DNA of 13,307 nt, from contig CAZOBB010000160.1 of the NCBI GenBank assembly GCA_964577975.1, positions 1 to 13,307 on the forward strand, given 5' to 3'. The notes under the pieces were generated by a model. That model made no database searches. It worked only from the letters and a program-made list of their open reading frames with translations, and was not told where the DNA came from. Source of the stretch: JAOZMY01 sp964577975. GTDB lineage: Bacteria > Desulfobacterota > S145-22. The translations under genes were made by a program, and so were the position numbers. Shown piece after piece: positions 1-5,960 of this stretch. Within the stretch, counting starts at the first letter, position 1. Every line of letters starts with the position of its first letter.

Positions 1-323
1 CCTGTTTCTCAAATACTCGATAAGCATTCCCGGGTGATCCGTTTGAATACCATCCACTCCCCACATCAGCATCTGGTCCCACTCGGCAACCATTTCATCC
101 GCCGCGCCCCCAAGACTGTCGTCGGCAAAAACCATGGCGCCACCCGCATGGGAAATCGCAGCAAAAGATCCCCGTTCCTGGGAGCGGGGAATCCCGCCGC
201 ATACCAAGGATTTGAAACATAGGATCGGTCAAACCCGTTCGCCGACCCGGCATAGGAAGGAGTCATCCAAGCCAGGATTCCAAAAATTACCAGCCACAGC
301 CCCAGTCTAACGACATTTTTCAT
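1..323 (-). pseudogene. Remnant of a secreted glycerophosphodiester phosphodiesterase (GDPD) gene
   Basis: Two pieces in different frames look like the ends of one gene. The start (ATG at 323-321, with GGGGAAAAGAGG just upstream) encodes a signal peptide, MKNVVRLGLWLVIFGILAWM followed by TPSYAGSANG, with a likely cleavage near YAG. About 45 codons later the matching frame changes. From about 180 down to base 1 another frame encodes a C-terminal GDPD segment: ISHAGGAMVFADD, then WGVDGIQTDHPGMLIEYLRN. The G-V-D-G-I-x-T-D-x-P motif is the family's last barrel strand. A complete enzyme needs about 230-300 residues including the HRG and E-x-D catalytic motifs near the N-terminus, and there is no room for these. 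I infer an internal deletion plus frameshift. The stop lies beyond the left edge. The two pieces could also be unrelated, in which case the C-terminal piece is simply an orphan fragment. Confidence 0.6.
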
Positions 324-474
324 CCTCTTTTCCCCCTGAATTTTCGACGGCGCCACACCTTCCCCTCCATCATGACAAACCAAAGGAGATCAACTTCCCT
401 GTTACCAGAACGTGTCTCCACCTTCTCCTTTATTAGATGAATAAAAACCTGTCAATCCCCCCTCATCCTCCACC

Positions 475-499
475 CGGAATAGCAAATCGCATTATTCCG
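475..499. repeat. Inverted repeat, possible operator
   Basis: Perfect 7-base arms CGGAATA (475-481) and TATTCCG (493-499) are separated by 11 bases. The centre-to-centre spacing of 18 bases is too wide for a compact terminator hairpin and there is no T run after it. It lies about 70 bases upstream of the -35 box, so it could bind a dimeric regulator. No regulator gene is visible in the window, and the assignment is tentative. Confidence 0.25.
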
Positions 500-566
500 C
501 TCTCACGGCACAATCTCCTCCTTCAAACAACCAATGACAAAAAAGCCTTTCCCGACACGTCGCATC

Positions 567-595
567 TTGACAATCTTTCAATCTTTTGTTAGAAA
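567..595 (+). promoter_or_regulatory. Sigma70-like promoter of the RiPP operon
   Basis: A perfect -35 box TTGACA (567-572) is followed after exactly 17 bases by TAGAAA (590-595), which matches four of six -10 positions. Transcription would start near 602, giving a leader of about 64 bases before the precursor ATG at 666. It is the best promoter-like match I see ahead of the operon. Confidence 0.6.
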
Positions 596-665
596 TTCAG
601 GGAATTTTAAGGTGGGTAGGTGGAAGCAACAACGAACAACCTAACCAGCACGAAAGGAGAGAAAC

Positions 666-806
666 ATGAAAAAGGAACAAGGGAAAGACAAAAGGACCTA
701 CGAGAAACCGGTCGTCAAGACGTCCGTGACTCCGAAGGAAATCCGCGATCTGGAGCAACCTTGTGCCTTTTACGGCCCGGGGGAAGAACGTCCGGCAGAA
801 AGATAG
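666..806 (+). CDS. RiPP precursor peptide (46 aa)
   Basis: A 46-codon ORF starts at ATG 666, six bases after a strong ribosome site (AAAGGAGA, 653-660), and ends at TAG 804-806. The N-terminal part is charged: MKKEQGKDKRTYEKPVVKTS. It continues VTPKEIRDLEQPCAFYGPGE and ends ERPAER. The Y12-E-K-P15 motif resembles the YxxP leader motif that PqqD-type recognition domains bind in lasso-peptide systems, and the K-x-Y-x-K-P-x-V opening is common in short radical-SAM-associated precursors. C33 is the only cysteine and lies in the likely core (about 31-46), next to A-F-Y-G-P-G. No homologue can be named. The call rests on size, ribosome site, leader motif and position directly ahead of the maturase. 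If C33 is the modified residue, only one cysteine-derived crosslink is possible per peptide. Confidence 0.8.
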   Translation: MKKEQGKDKRTYEKPVVKTSVTPKEIRDLEQPCAFYGPGEERPAER

Positions 807-828
807 CGAAACATTTCCGATAAAGGCA

Positions 829-845
829 GTGACGTTTCAGGTCAC
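829..845 (+). repeat. Short hairpin after the precursor gene
   Basis: Arms GTGAC (829-833) and GTCAC (841-845) with a 7-base loop. It is the first of three stem-loops between precursor and maturase. On its own it could be chance. Confidence 0.35.
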
Positions 846-865
846 ATGGGCCTACAGATGAAGGG

Positions 866-892
866 GGCGTGAGGGAGCAAATCCGTCACGCC
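866..892 (+). repeat. Second intergenic hairpin
   Basis: Perfect 7-base arms GGCGTGA (866-872) and TCACGCC (886-892) with a 13-base loop. There is no T run, so it is more likely an mRNA-stabilising or structural element than a terminator. Confidence 0.4.
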
Positions 893-919
893 GAGTACCC
901 GAATTTAGTGGAATAGACC

Positions 920-970
920 AACCGCTGGCAGATGGATCAGGAGATGCTTGAATGCCAGCGGTTCTCTTTT
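920..970 (+). promoter_or_regulatory. Stem-loop exposing the maturase ribosome site; possible attenuator
   Basis: Perfect 11-base arms AACCGCTGGCA (920-930) and TGCCAGCGGTT (953-963) enclose a 22-base loop and are followed by CTCTTTT. The loop carries AGGAG (939-943) and the TTG (948) that starts the long radical SAM frame. The element could partly terminate transcription after the precursor, could end or protect a precursor transcript, or could control maturase translation. Its 22-base loop and interrupted T run argue against a strong terminator. Confidence 0.55.
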
Positions 971-2696
971 GAATCCGAAACGGATTACTGCAACCATGAT
1001 CGATTCACAAAAATTGAATCTGCTTTACCCGTTCCAGGTTTTCGACAAGCGTTTCCTGATCGACTTGCCTTCCGGTTTTCCAAAAAAGATCAGTGAATGC
1101 GCATGGGAGCTGATAGTCGCCTGCAAGACAAACAACGGAAACGACCTCAAGCACCATTTCTCCGGCGAAGAAATCGAACAAGCACGAAAGGAAATCGAAG
1201 AAAAATTCACTTTAGGCGCATTGGGGGGGCAGGTGGATGGAGGGAATGAAGACCTCAAGCCCACGGGAATCTTTTCGGCCCTGATCAACCTCACCCACCA
1301 GTGCAACATGGCCTGCCGCTACTGCCTCATGGCTCTGGACTCCCTCAAGGAAGGCTACTACGGCGTCCCTGACGGCATGACGGAAGAAACGGGCAGAAAC
1401 GCCATCGATTTTCTCCACGAGGCGGGCGTTCCTTCCCCCGTAAGCCTGACCTTCTTCGGCGGGGAACCGTTCCTCGAGTTCCCGCTGATGAAGAAACTGG
1501 TCACGTATGCCGAGACCCACTATCCGGGCAGGTTTTTTTTCAACATCATCACGAACGGCACCCTTCTCACGGACGAGGCCATCGACTTCATCGAAAAACA
1601 CCGCATCGGTCTGGTCTTCAGCATCGACGGGGATCGCGAACGCAATGACAGGCTCAGGATCTTCAAGAACGGGAAGGGAAGCGTGTTTGACAGGGCCTTT
1701 GGCAACCTGACCCGGCTCATCCGGCGGGTTCCCGGCGCCCGATACAAGGTCAACATCACCTATTTCAAACAGACCCTCGAGCTCTCGGAAAGCTTCCGGT
1801 TTTTTCTTGAGACGGGAATCCGTCAGACCCGCTACGAACGGGGCCTGACGGAACGTAAAAGCCCCTACGCCCTCGACGACAACGACGTGGAAACGGTCAA
1901 GAAAGAATTCTCAAAAATGGCAACGATGTACCGGGACTTTCTGCTCTCGGGCGGGTTTCACATTCAGGACAACTTCGTCATTCTCATGAAAAAGCTGTCC
2001 AACGGGATCCCCCGGTTCCACGGGTGCAATATGGGGGTGGATTACGTAACCATTGCTTCCAATGGGGATATTTACCCCTGCCACAAACTGATCGGATTGC
2101 CGACTTCCAGGATGGGCCATGTTTCCACTGGGTTCGACAACTCCTTCTACGATGAACTATGGCATAAAAACGTCTTGTCCCGCCACCCCTGTCGAACATG
2201 CTGGGCACGATTCATTTGCGGCGGGCTCTGTGCGAGCGACAACTACCACTACAACGGCGATTTTTTGACCCCCGTCCCGAAAAATTGCCGAATCATGCGT
2301 CACCTCATCAAACTTTCGTGCTGGTTGCTGTCAGAGCTCGAAGACCGATCTCCCGATGTACTTAAACGGCTCCTCGGGACCGACTACCTAAAGGAAACGG
2401 ATATCCCCTCGCAGCGCAGGACCGTTCTGGAATCTCGGGAGGGAAACCATCGTCTCTTGAACCGGGAGACTTCCGGGGAATACCTCCTGAACGGCCCTGC
2501 CTTGGAAATCTTCGAGGCCTGCAACGGGAAAAATACGGTAAAAGACATCGCGGAGCACCTCACATCCGTTTACGGAATCCCCATGGACGTCGCCATCCAG
2601 GACGTCCGAAACACCCTCCACAAGATGGCGCGCAACGGCCTCGTGACCCTGCCGGACGCAGGCACCCCGTCGGGTTCCATCGACGTAGAGTGTTGA
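948..2696 (+). CDS. Radical SAM/SPASM RiPP maturase with C-terminal PqqD-like domain
   Basis: This is the predicted enzyme that installs a crosslink in the precursor by radical chemistry in the cytoplasm. From the TTG start (582 aa) it has: an N-terminal region (about 25-100) like those of ranthipeptide-type maturases; the radical SAM cluster motif C119-x3-C123-x2-C126; GGEP at 171-174; and a textbook SPASM domain with C360-x12-G-x4-C378, C415-x2-C418-x5-C424-x3-C428 and C447, enough for two auxiliary Fe-S clusters. Residues about 490-570 form a PqqD-like leader-recognition domain, with LLNRETSGEYLLNGPALEIF followed by a helical part ending in NGLVTL. I prefer TTG 948 because AGGAG lies four bases upstream. 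ATG 996 (codon 17) is the alternative but has no clear ribosome site. The enzyme family is sure; the type of bond made (thioether or carbon-carbon) cannot be read from the sequence. Confidence 0.93.
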   Translation: MNASGSLLNPKRITATMIDSQKLNLLYPFQVFDKRFLIDLPSGFPKKISECAWELIVACKTNNGNDLKHHFSGEEIEQARKEIEEKFTLGALGGQVDGGNEDLKPTGIFSALINLTHQCNMACRYCLMALDSLKEGYYGVPDGMTEETGRNAIDFLHEAGVPSPVSLTFFGGEPFLEFPLMKKLVTYAETHYPGRFFFNIITNGTLLTDEAIDFIEKHRIGLVFSIDGDRERNDRLRIFKNGKGSVFDRAFGNLTRLIRRVPGARYKVNITYFKQTLELSESFRFFLETGIRQTRYERGLTERKSPYALDDNDVETVKKEFSKMATMYRDFLLSGGFHIQDNFVILMKKLSNGIPRFHGCNMGVDYVTIASNGDIYPCHKLIGLPTSRMGHVSTGFDNSFYDELWHKNVLSRHPCRTCWARFICGGLCASDNYHYNGDFLTPVPKNCRIMRHLIKLSCWLLSELEDRSPDVLKRLLGTDYLKETDIPSQRRTVLESREGNHRLLNRETSGEYLLNGPALEIFEACNGKNTVKDIAEHLTSVYGIPMDVAIQDVRNTLHKMARNGLVTLPDAGTPSGSIDVEC

Positions 2697-2703
2697 GAAG
2701 GAC

Positions 2704-3483
2704 ATGAACGATTCGCAACGGGACAACTACGCAGATACCTACGACGAAAAATACGGTATCCTGAAAGACTACGCGCGTGAATCTCTCTTCATCAACGAGA
2801 TTCTGAAAGGACACGGCTTCGGTCCCGGCAGTTCCCTCCTGGATCTGGCCTGTGGAACGGGAACCCACATCTGCCAGCTCGCGAAGATGGGATACGACTG
2901 TTCGGCCCTTGATCTAAACCCCGAAATGCTCGAAAAGGTTCGGGAAAAGGCCGAAAAGAGCGGGGTGACCGTCACGCTGTATCAGGGGGACATGCGACGG
3001 TTCGATCTCCATCGCCGTTTCTCGGCCGTCCTCAATATGTTCTACTCCTTTCAGGATGCCCTCCGGACGGAGGAGGATCAAAAAAGGTGTTTGAAATCCA
3101 TCCGCTCCTCCCTCCAACCCGGCGGTCTCCTGATCATCGAGCTTCTCCCCGAGGAAAACAATCTCCGCAGGTATCCCGTCGGAGGATATTTTGAAATATT
3201 CCGGGAAGAAAAACCCGACGGGGTTCAATACGTGGTGTCGAGCACCAATCGCCTCCTGAATGACGACCTGAAAGAGATTATCTTCACTTTTACCTGGTCG
3301 AAACACGGAAAAGTCATTCGCGAAACCCGCTCCAAGACCCTTCTCCGGCGCATGCCCCTCGAAACCATCCAACGCCTGTTCCGCGAAGAGGGGTTCACGT
3401 TTGCGACCAGCTACGGGGACTACAGCCTGGACGTCCCCTTCAACGCCAACAGTGAAAAAATGATCGCCGTTTTCACCCTATGA
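2704..3483 (+). CDS. Class I SAM-dependent methyltransferase (first of two)
   Basis: A 259-residue Rossmann-fold methyltransferase of the Methyltransf_25/11 type. Motif I is LLDLACGTGTH at 45-55, followed by an acidic residue at the end of strand 2 (ALD, D70) that would hold the SAM ribose, then GDMRRF at 95-100 and FYSFQD near 113-118. The start is ATG 2704, seven bases after the maturase stop, with AGAAGGA immediately ahead. It is probably a tailoring enzyme for the peptide (amine, carboxylate or side-chain methylation). Nothing in the sequence fixes the acceptor, and methylation of a small molecule is also possible. It shares its last bases with the next gene (ATGA), indicating translational coupling. 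Confidence 0.85.
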   Translation: MNDSQRDNYADTYDEKYGILKDYARESLFINEILKGHGFGPGSSLLDLACGTGTHICQLAKMGYDCSALDLNPEMLEKVREKAEKSGVTVTLYQGDMRRFDLHRRFSAVLNMFYSFQDALRTEEDQKRCLKSIRSSLQPGGLLIIELLPEENNLRRYPVGGYFEIFREEKPDGVQYVVSSTNRLLNDDLKEIIFTFTWSKHGKVIRETRSKTLLRRMPLETIQRLFREEGFTFATSYGDYSLDVPFNANSEKMIAVFTL

Positions 3484-4031
3484 CCGGGAAAGGCCCTCCA
3501 TCTCTCGCATACCGAGACCTGTTCTCCCGATACCACGACTATCGAAGGCTCCTGGTCGCCCTGGCCTGCCGCCTGCGAGAAGATTTCACGTGCGAACGGG
3601 TCTCCATCTTCCTCAGGGCCTCGGGAAATCGATTCCTGACAATCGTGGCCCAGGGCGTCGAAGGAATGACCATAGACGTTAAACCCGGAGAGGGGATCGC
3701 GGGGAAGGCCCTCCAACAGAAACGGTCCCTCATCGTCAACGATCCCGCCCACGACCCGAGATCCCTCTGCCGGGTCAGGGATCACTACACGGGATTCCGC
3801 ACCCGCTGCCTCCTCGCCGTTCCGGGCATGGACGTCTGGGGCCGGCCCCTCGGAGCGTTCATGTTGCTCAACAGCGTGAAGGGGCGTTTCACCAACGGGG
3901 AAAGGGAGCGTCTCGAACGGTTGACGTGGATGATCAGGAAAATCAAAAAGATCGCCCCCAGACGGATCAGAAATATATGGACACCCCAACTCGAAGAGGA
4001 AATTCTCGATGAAGAAGGTTTTCAAGGTTAA
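3480..4031 (+). CDS. GAF-domain protein
   Basis: A 183-residue protein that is almost entirely one GAF domain (about 15-150). Recognisable GAF segments are RVSIFLRASGN, then VKPGEGIAGKALQQKRSLIV with NDPAHDPR, then YTGFRTRCLLAVPG and GAFMLLNSVKGRFT. It has no transmembrane segment, kinase, cyclase or HTH output domain. The basic tail ends in a short acidic segment encoded over the start of the next gene. GAF domains bind small ligands such as cyclic nucleotides, haem or amino-acid-like molecules, or mediate dimerisation. The ligand cannot be inferred. The start overlaps the previous stop by ATGA and there is no separate ribosome site, so translation is presumably coupled. In this operon it might sense the product or a precursor, or act as a partner protein; both are inference. 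Confidence 0.85.
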   Translation: MTGKGPPSLAYRDLFSRYHDYRRLLVALACRLREDFTCERVSIFLRASGNRFLTIVAQGVEGMTIDVKPGEGIAGKALQQKRSLIVNDPAHDPRSLCRVRDHYTGFRTRCLLAVPGMDVWGRPLGAFMLLNSVKGRFTNGERERLERLTWMIRKIKKIAPRRIRNIWTPQLEEEILDEEGFQG

Positions 4032-4296
4032 GGAAGGGGTCCTCCTGGCGGAAAGGAATAACATCCTTTACGTCCTGGACGTCGACTCGGGCCGAGTCCA
4101 CGAATTCAACGAAACGGCCCGGGCCATCTTCCAGATTTGCATGGAACCGGTCTCTCTGGAGGAAATCGTCAAGGAATATACCCAATACTTCGACATACCC
4201 GAATCGGAGGCCGAAAAAGACATCTCGGAGGTCCTTACCGTCATGATAGAAAACGGTCTCCTCGAGGACGGAAAGGGCGATGCGAACCATCATTGA
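4009..4296 (+). CDS. PqqD-family peptide chaperone (RiPP recognition element)
   Basis: A 95-residue stand-alone PqqD-like winged-helix protein. The pattern is typical: an opening beta hairpin (FKVKEGVLLAERNNILYVLD), then VDSGRVHEFNETARAIFQIC, a helix with SLEEIVKEYTQYFDIP, and a terminal helix ending in VMIENGLLED. PqqD-type domains bind the leader of a RiPP precursor along an exposed beta strand and deliver it to modifying enzymes. Start ATG 4009 follows GAGGA (3996-4000) by eight bases and lies inside the GAF gene, a 23-base overlap. The maturase already carries a fused domain of the same type, so this copy may serve other enzymes of the operon such as the kinase-like protein directly downstream. 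Confidence 0.9.
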   Translation: MKKVFKVKEGVLLAERNNILYVLDVDSGRVHEFNETARAIFQICMEPVSLEEIVKEYTQYFDIPESEAEKDISEVLTVMIENGLLEDGKGDANHH

Positions 4297-5104
4297 TTAC
4301 GACGTCATGGGAATTCCTTGCAGATTCAGCACGACGATCCCCGAGGTCGGCAACCACTTCCGGCACATCTTTGAGTACCTACGTCTCCGGGGAAGTTCAT
4401 CCCCCGTCCGCTTCCGCATCGAGCTTACCCGGACGGGGGAAAAATACCGGCTCGCTCACGACACGAAAGCCGAGGTTTACCCTCATCTCCCCACGGCCGT
4501 TTTAAATCTCGAATTCAAGGCATTCCAGGAGCCGATGCAAAGGATGAAAGGCACCGTGCTTTTCCATGCCGCCTGGTCCACAAGGGGCCCCAGGGCCTTC
4601 GTGTTCCCGGGCCGAGGGGACAGCGGCAAGAGCACCCTCGCCTACGGGTTTTCGATGCAAGGATACGACTTCGGATCGGACGAATGGCTGGGATTCCGCG
4701 AAGATGGCTCCCTGATTCCATTCCCCCGCAAGATTCTCCTCAAAAGGGGGAATCCCTGGATCGAACGCCACGCCCTCCGTCCCTCGGAAAAGAATATTCT
4801 GCATAAGCTCGACGGCCGCATCTATCCCGACCTCCCCGAGACGGGGAATCTCGCGAAGGCGGGCCTCTTCGACCCCATTTTCTTCTTCCTGACAAGAAAA
4901 CCCGAGGGACCCGCGCGATGCCGCGAAATCCCGACCCTCGAGGCCCTTGAAGAATTGATGGCCTTGTGTCCGAACAGGAAGACGATGACCCCACAACACT
5001 TCCAGACACTGGTCAGTTTCCTGAAACCCGGCAGGATATTCCGATTAAGCTTCGCGTCCGTTGACGAAGCGATGGGAAAAATTCTCGAGGTGGCAGGTGA
5101 ATAA
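4280..5104 (+). CDS. HPr-kinase-like P-loop protein of RiPP clusters
   Basis: A 274-residue protein with an HprK-type P-loop core. An N-terminal region (1-90) is followed by GTVLFHAAW (91-99), the Walker A motif GRGDSGKST (111-119), and FGSDEWLGF (131-139), whose acidic pair corresponds to the SDD-type stretch of HprK-like proteins. Next comes IPFPRKILLKRG, which is also characteristic. Relatives occur beside PqqD-like proteins in lasso and other RiPP loci, where some phosphorylate the peptide. No PTS genes are visible, so a role in carbon catabolite control is unlikely. It starts at ATG 4280 with GGAAAGGG just ahead and overlaps the PqqD gene by 17 bases. Whether it is catalytically active, and on what substrate, is open: the likely core of the precursor has no Ser or Thr. 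Confidence 0.85.
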   Translation: MRTIIDYDVMGIPCRFSTTIPEVGNHFRHIFEYLRLRGSSSPVRFRIELTRTGEKYRLAHDTKAEVYPHLPTAVLNLEFKAFQEPMQRMKGTVLFHAAWSTRGPRAFVFPGRGDSGKSTLAYGFSMQGYDFGSDEWLGFREDGSLIPFPRKILLKRGNPWIERHALRPSEKNILHKLDGRIYPDLPETGNLAKAGLFDPIFFFLTRKPEGPARCREIPTLEALEELMALCPNRKTMTPQHFQTLVSFLKPGRIFRLSFASVDEAMGKILEVAGE

Positions 5105-5114
5105 GGCAAGGGAC

Positions 5115-5960
5115 ATGGAAGACCGGTTCCTCGACTTTCGAATCGAAAACGAACCCTGGTACGTCTCCACGAGGGCCTCTCAAAAGGATCGTTTCGGGAA
5201 GGCGCTGGCCTTGATCCAGCGCTACTGCGGCGACCTGGATCTGGCCTGCGATATCGGCTGCGCGGACGGTCAGTTCAGTCTCAAACTCGCCTCCGTGGCC
5301 CGAAGGGTCCTCGCCATCGACAGGCACAAGGGGCGCATCGAAGGAAACAAGAACAGGTACAAAGATCTAACAAACCTCCGCTTCGTCTGCCTGGACATCC
5401 TGCGCGATCCGATTCCGTCAGACCCCCCGGATCTGGTCACGGCTCTCGAAATCCTTTACTATTTCTCCCGAGAGGAACAAGAGCTCTTCATGCAGCGGAT
5501 CGTGGAGCTGCTGAAACCGGGAGGCTTTTTTCTCATGAGCGTAAACGTGTTCCGGGGAAGCCGGTTCACGGAGGAGACCGTCCGAGGGCTCCTCCAGCGT
5601 CATTTCCATCTCGTCGCCGAGAAACCGATCTACCGCAATGTCTACTACCGATTCGAGCTAAAGATCATCCGCCTCATCGATGAGCTGAATTACCTGGAAA
5701 AACTGCGGATCTTTACTCCCAACATCCTGAAGCTGAACCGCAGCTTCTATCCCGGAAAATGGAATTACCTCTTACTCCGACCTTCCTGGTTCATGGACAG
5801 AATCGCCATTCCTCTCGTCCGTCAGGGGGCACTCCGCCTGATCCGTTCCCGCATCCTGTACACCGCCATCACCGGCATGACGAAGCTCCTTCTCCCCCGC
5901 CGGGGGAAAAGTCAGATCCTCTTTCTCGCGAGAAAGGAGGCCACCCATGCCGGCGATTGA
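5115..5960 (+). CDS. Class I SAM-dependent methyltransferase (second)
   Basis: A 281-residue methyltransferase. Motif I is D46-IGCADGQ (46-53), the strand-2 acidic residue is D69 in LAIDRH, the strand-4 region is DLVTALEILYYF (106-117), and LLKPGGFFLMSVN is the post-III segment (132-144). The arrangement recalls NodS-like N-methyltransferases. A C-terminal extension (about 180-281) is rich in Arg, Leu and aromatic residues. I chose ATG 5115, which has TAAGG eight bases upstream. GTG 5097 (overlapping the kinase-like gene by 8 bases, behind GAGG) and TTG 5061 are in-frame alternatives. It differs clearly from the methyltransferase at 2704, so the locus probably performs two separate methylations or one of them has another task. 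Confidence 0.85.
   Translation: MEDRFLDFRIENEPWYVSTRASQKDRFGKALALIQRYCGDLDLACDIGCADGQFSLKLASVARRVLAIDRHKGRIEGNKNRYKDLTNLRFVCLDILRDPIPSDPPDLVTALEILYYFSREEQELFMQRIVELLKPGGFFLMSVNVFRGSRFTEETVRGLLQRHFHLVAEKPIYRNVYYRFELKIIRLIDELNYLEKLRIFTPNILKLNRSFYPGKWNYLLLRPSWFMDRIAIPLVRQGALRLIRSRILYTAITGMTKLLLPRRGKSQILFLARKEATHAGD
5921..5940 (+). promoter_or_regulatory. Palindrome overlapping the ATPase ribosome binding site
   Basis: CTTTCTCGCGAGAAAG (5921-5936) is a perfect 16-base palindrome. In RNA it can form a 6-base stem with a CGCG loop. Its 3' arm overlaps AAAGGAGG (5933-5940), a nearly ideal ribosome site six bases from the ATPase ATG at 5947. Folding would partly mask the site unless ribosomes are still translating the methyltransferase gene across it. 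This fits translational coupling of transport to synthesis, although chance cannot be excluded. Confidence 0.4.

Larger units (their letters stand above)
324..665. other. Gene-free upstream region of the RiPP operon
   Basis: This stretch of about 340 bases holds no convincing gene. A 52-codon ATG frame (438-596, plus) lacks a ribosome site and resembles nothing I know. The visible contents are an inverted repeat at 475-499, a sigma70-like promoter at 567-595 and the ribosome site of the precursor gene at 653-660. The divergent GDPD remnant starts at 323, so the region would once have served both directions. Confidence 0.6.

Noticed and set aside
438..596. A 52-codon plus-strand ATG frame upstream of the precursor gene, considered as a second precursor
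   Set aside because: It has no ribosome site, covers the promoter of the operon, and has no leader-like pattern.
620..823. A 67-codon frame overlapping the precursor gene in another phase
   Set aside because: It lacks a suitable ribosome site, while the ATG at 666 in a different frame has an ideal one. The protein is low-complexity and Arg/Gly-rich, as expected of a shadow frame.
846..872. Mini-ORFs of 8-10 codons between precursor and maturase, considered as leader peptides for attenuation
   Set aside because: No ribosome site and no run of regulatory codons is seen.
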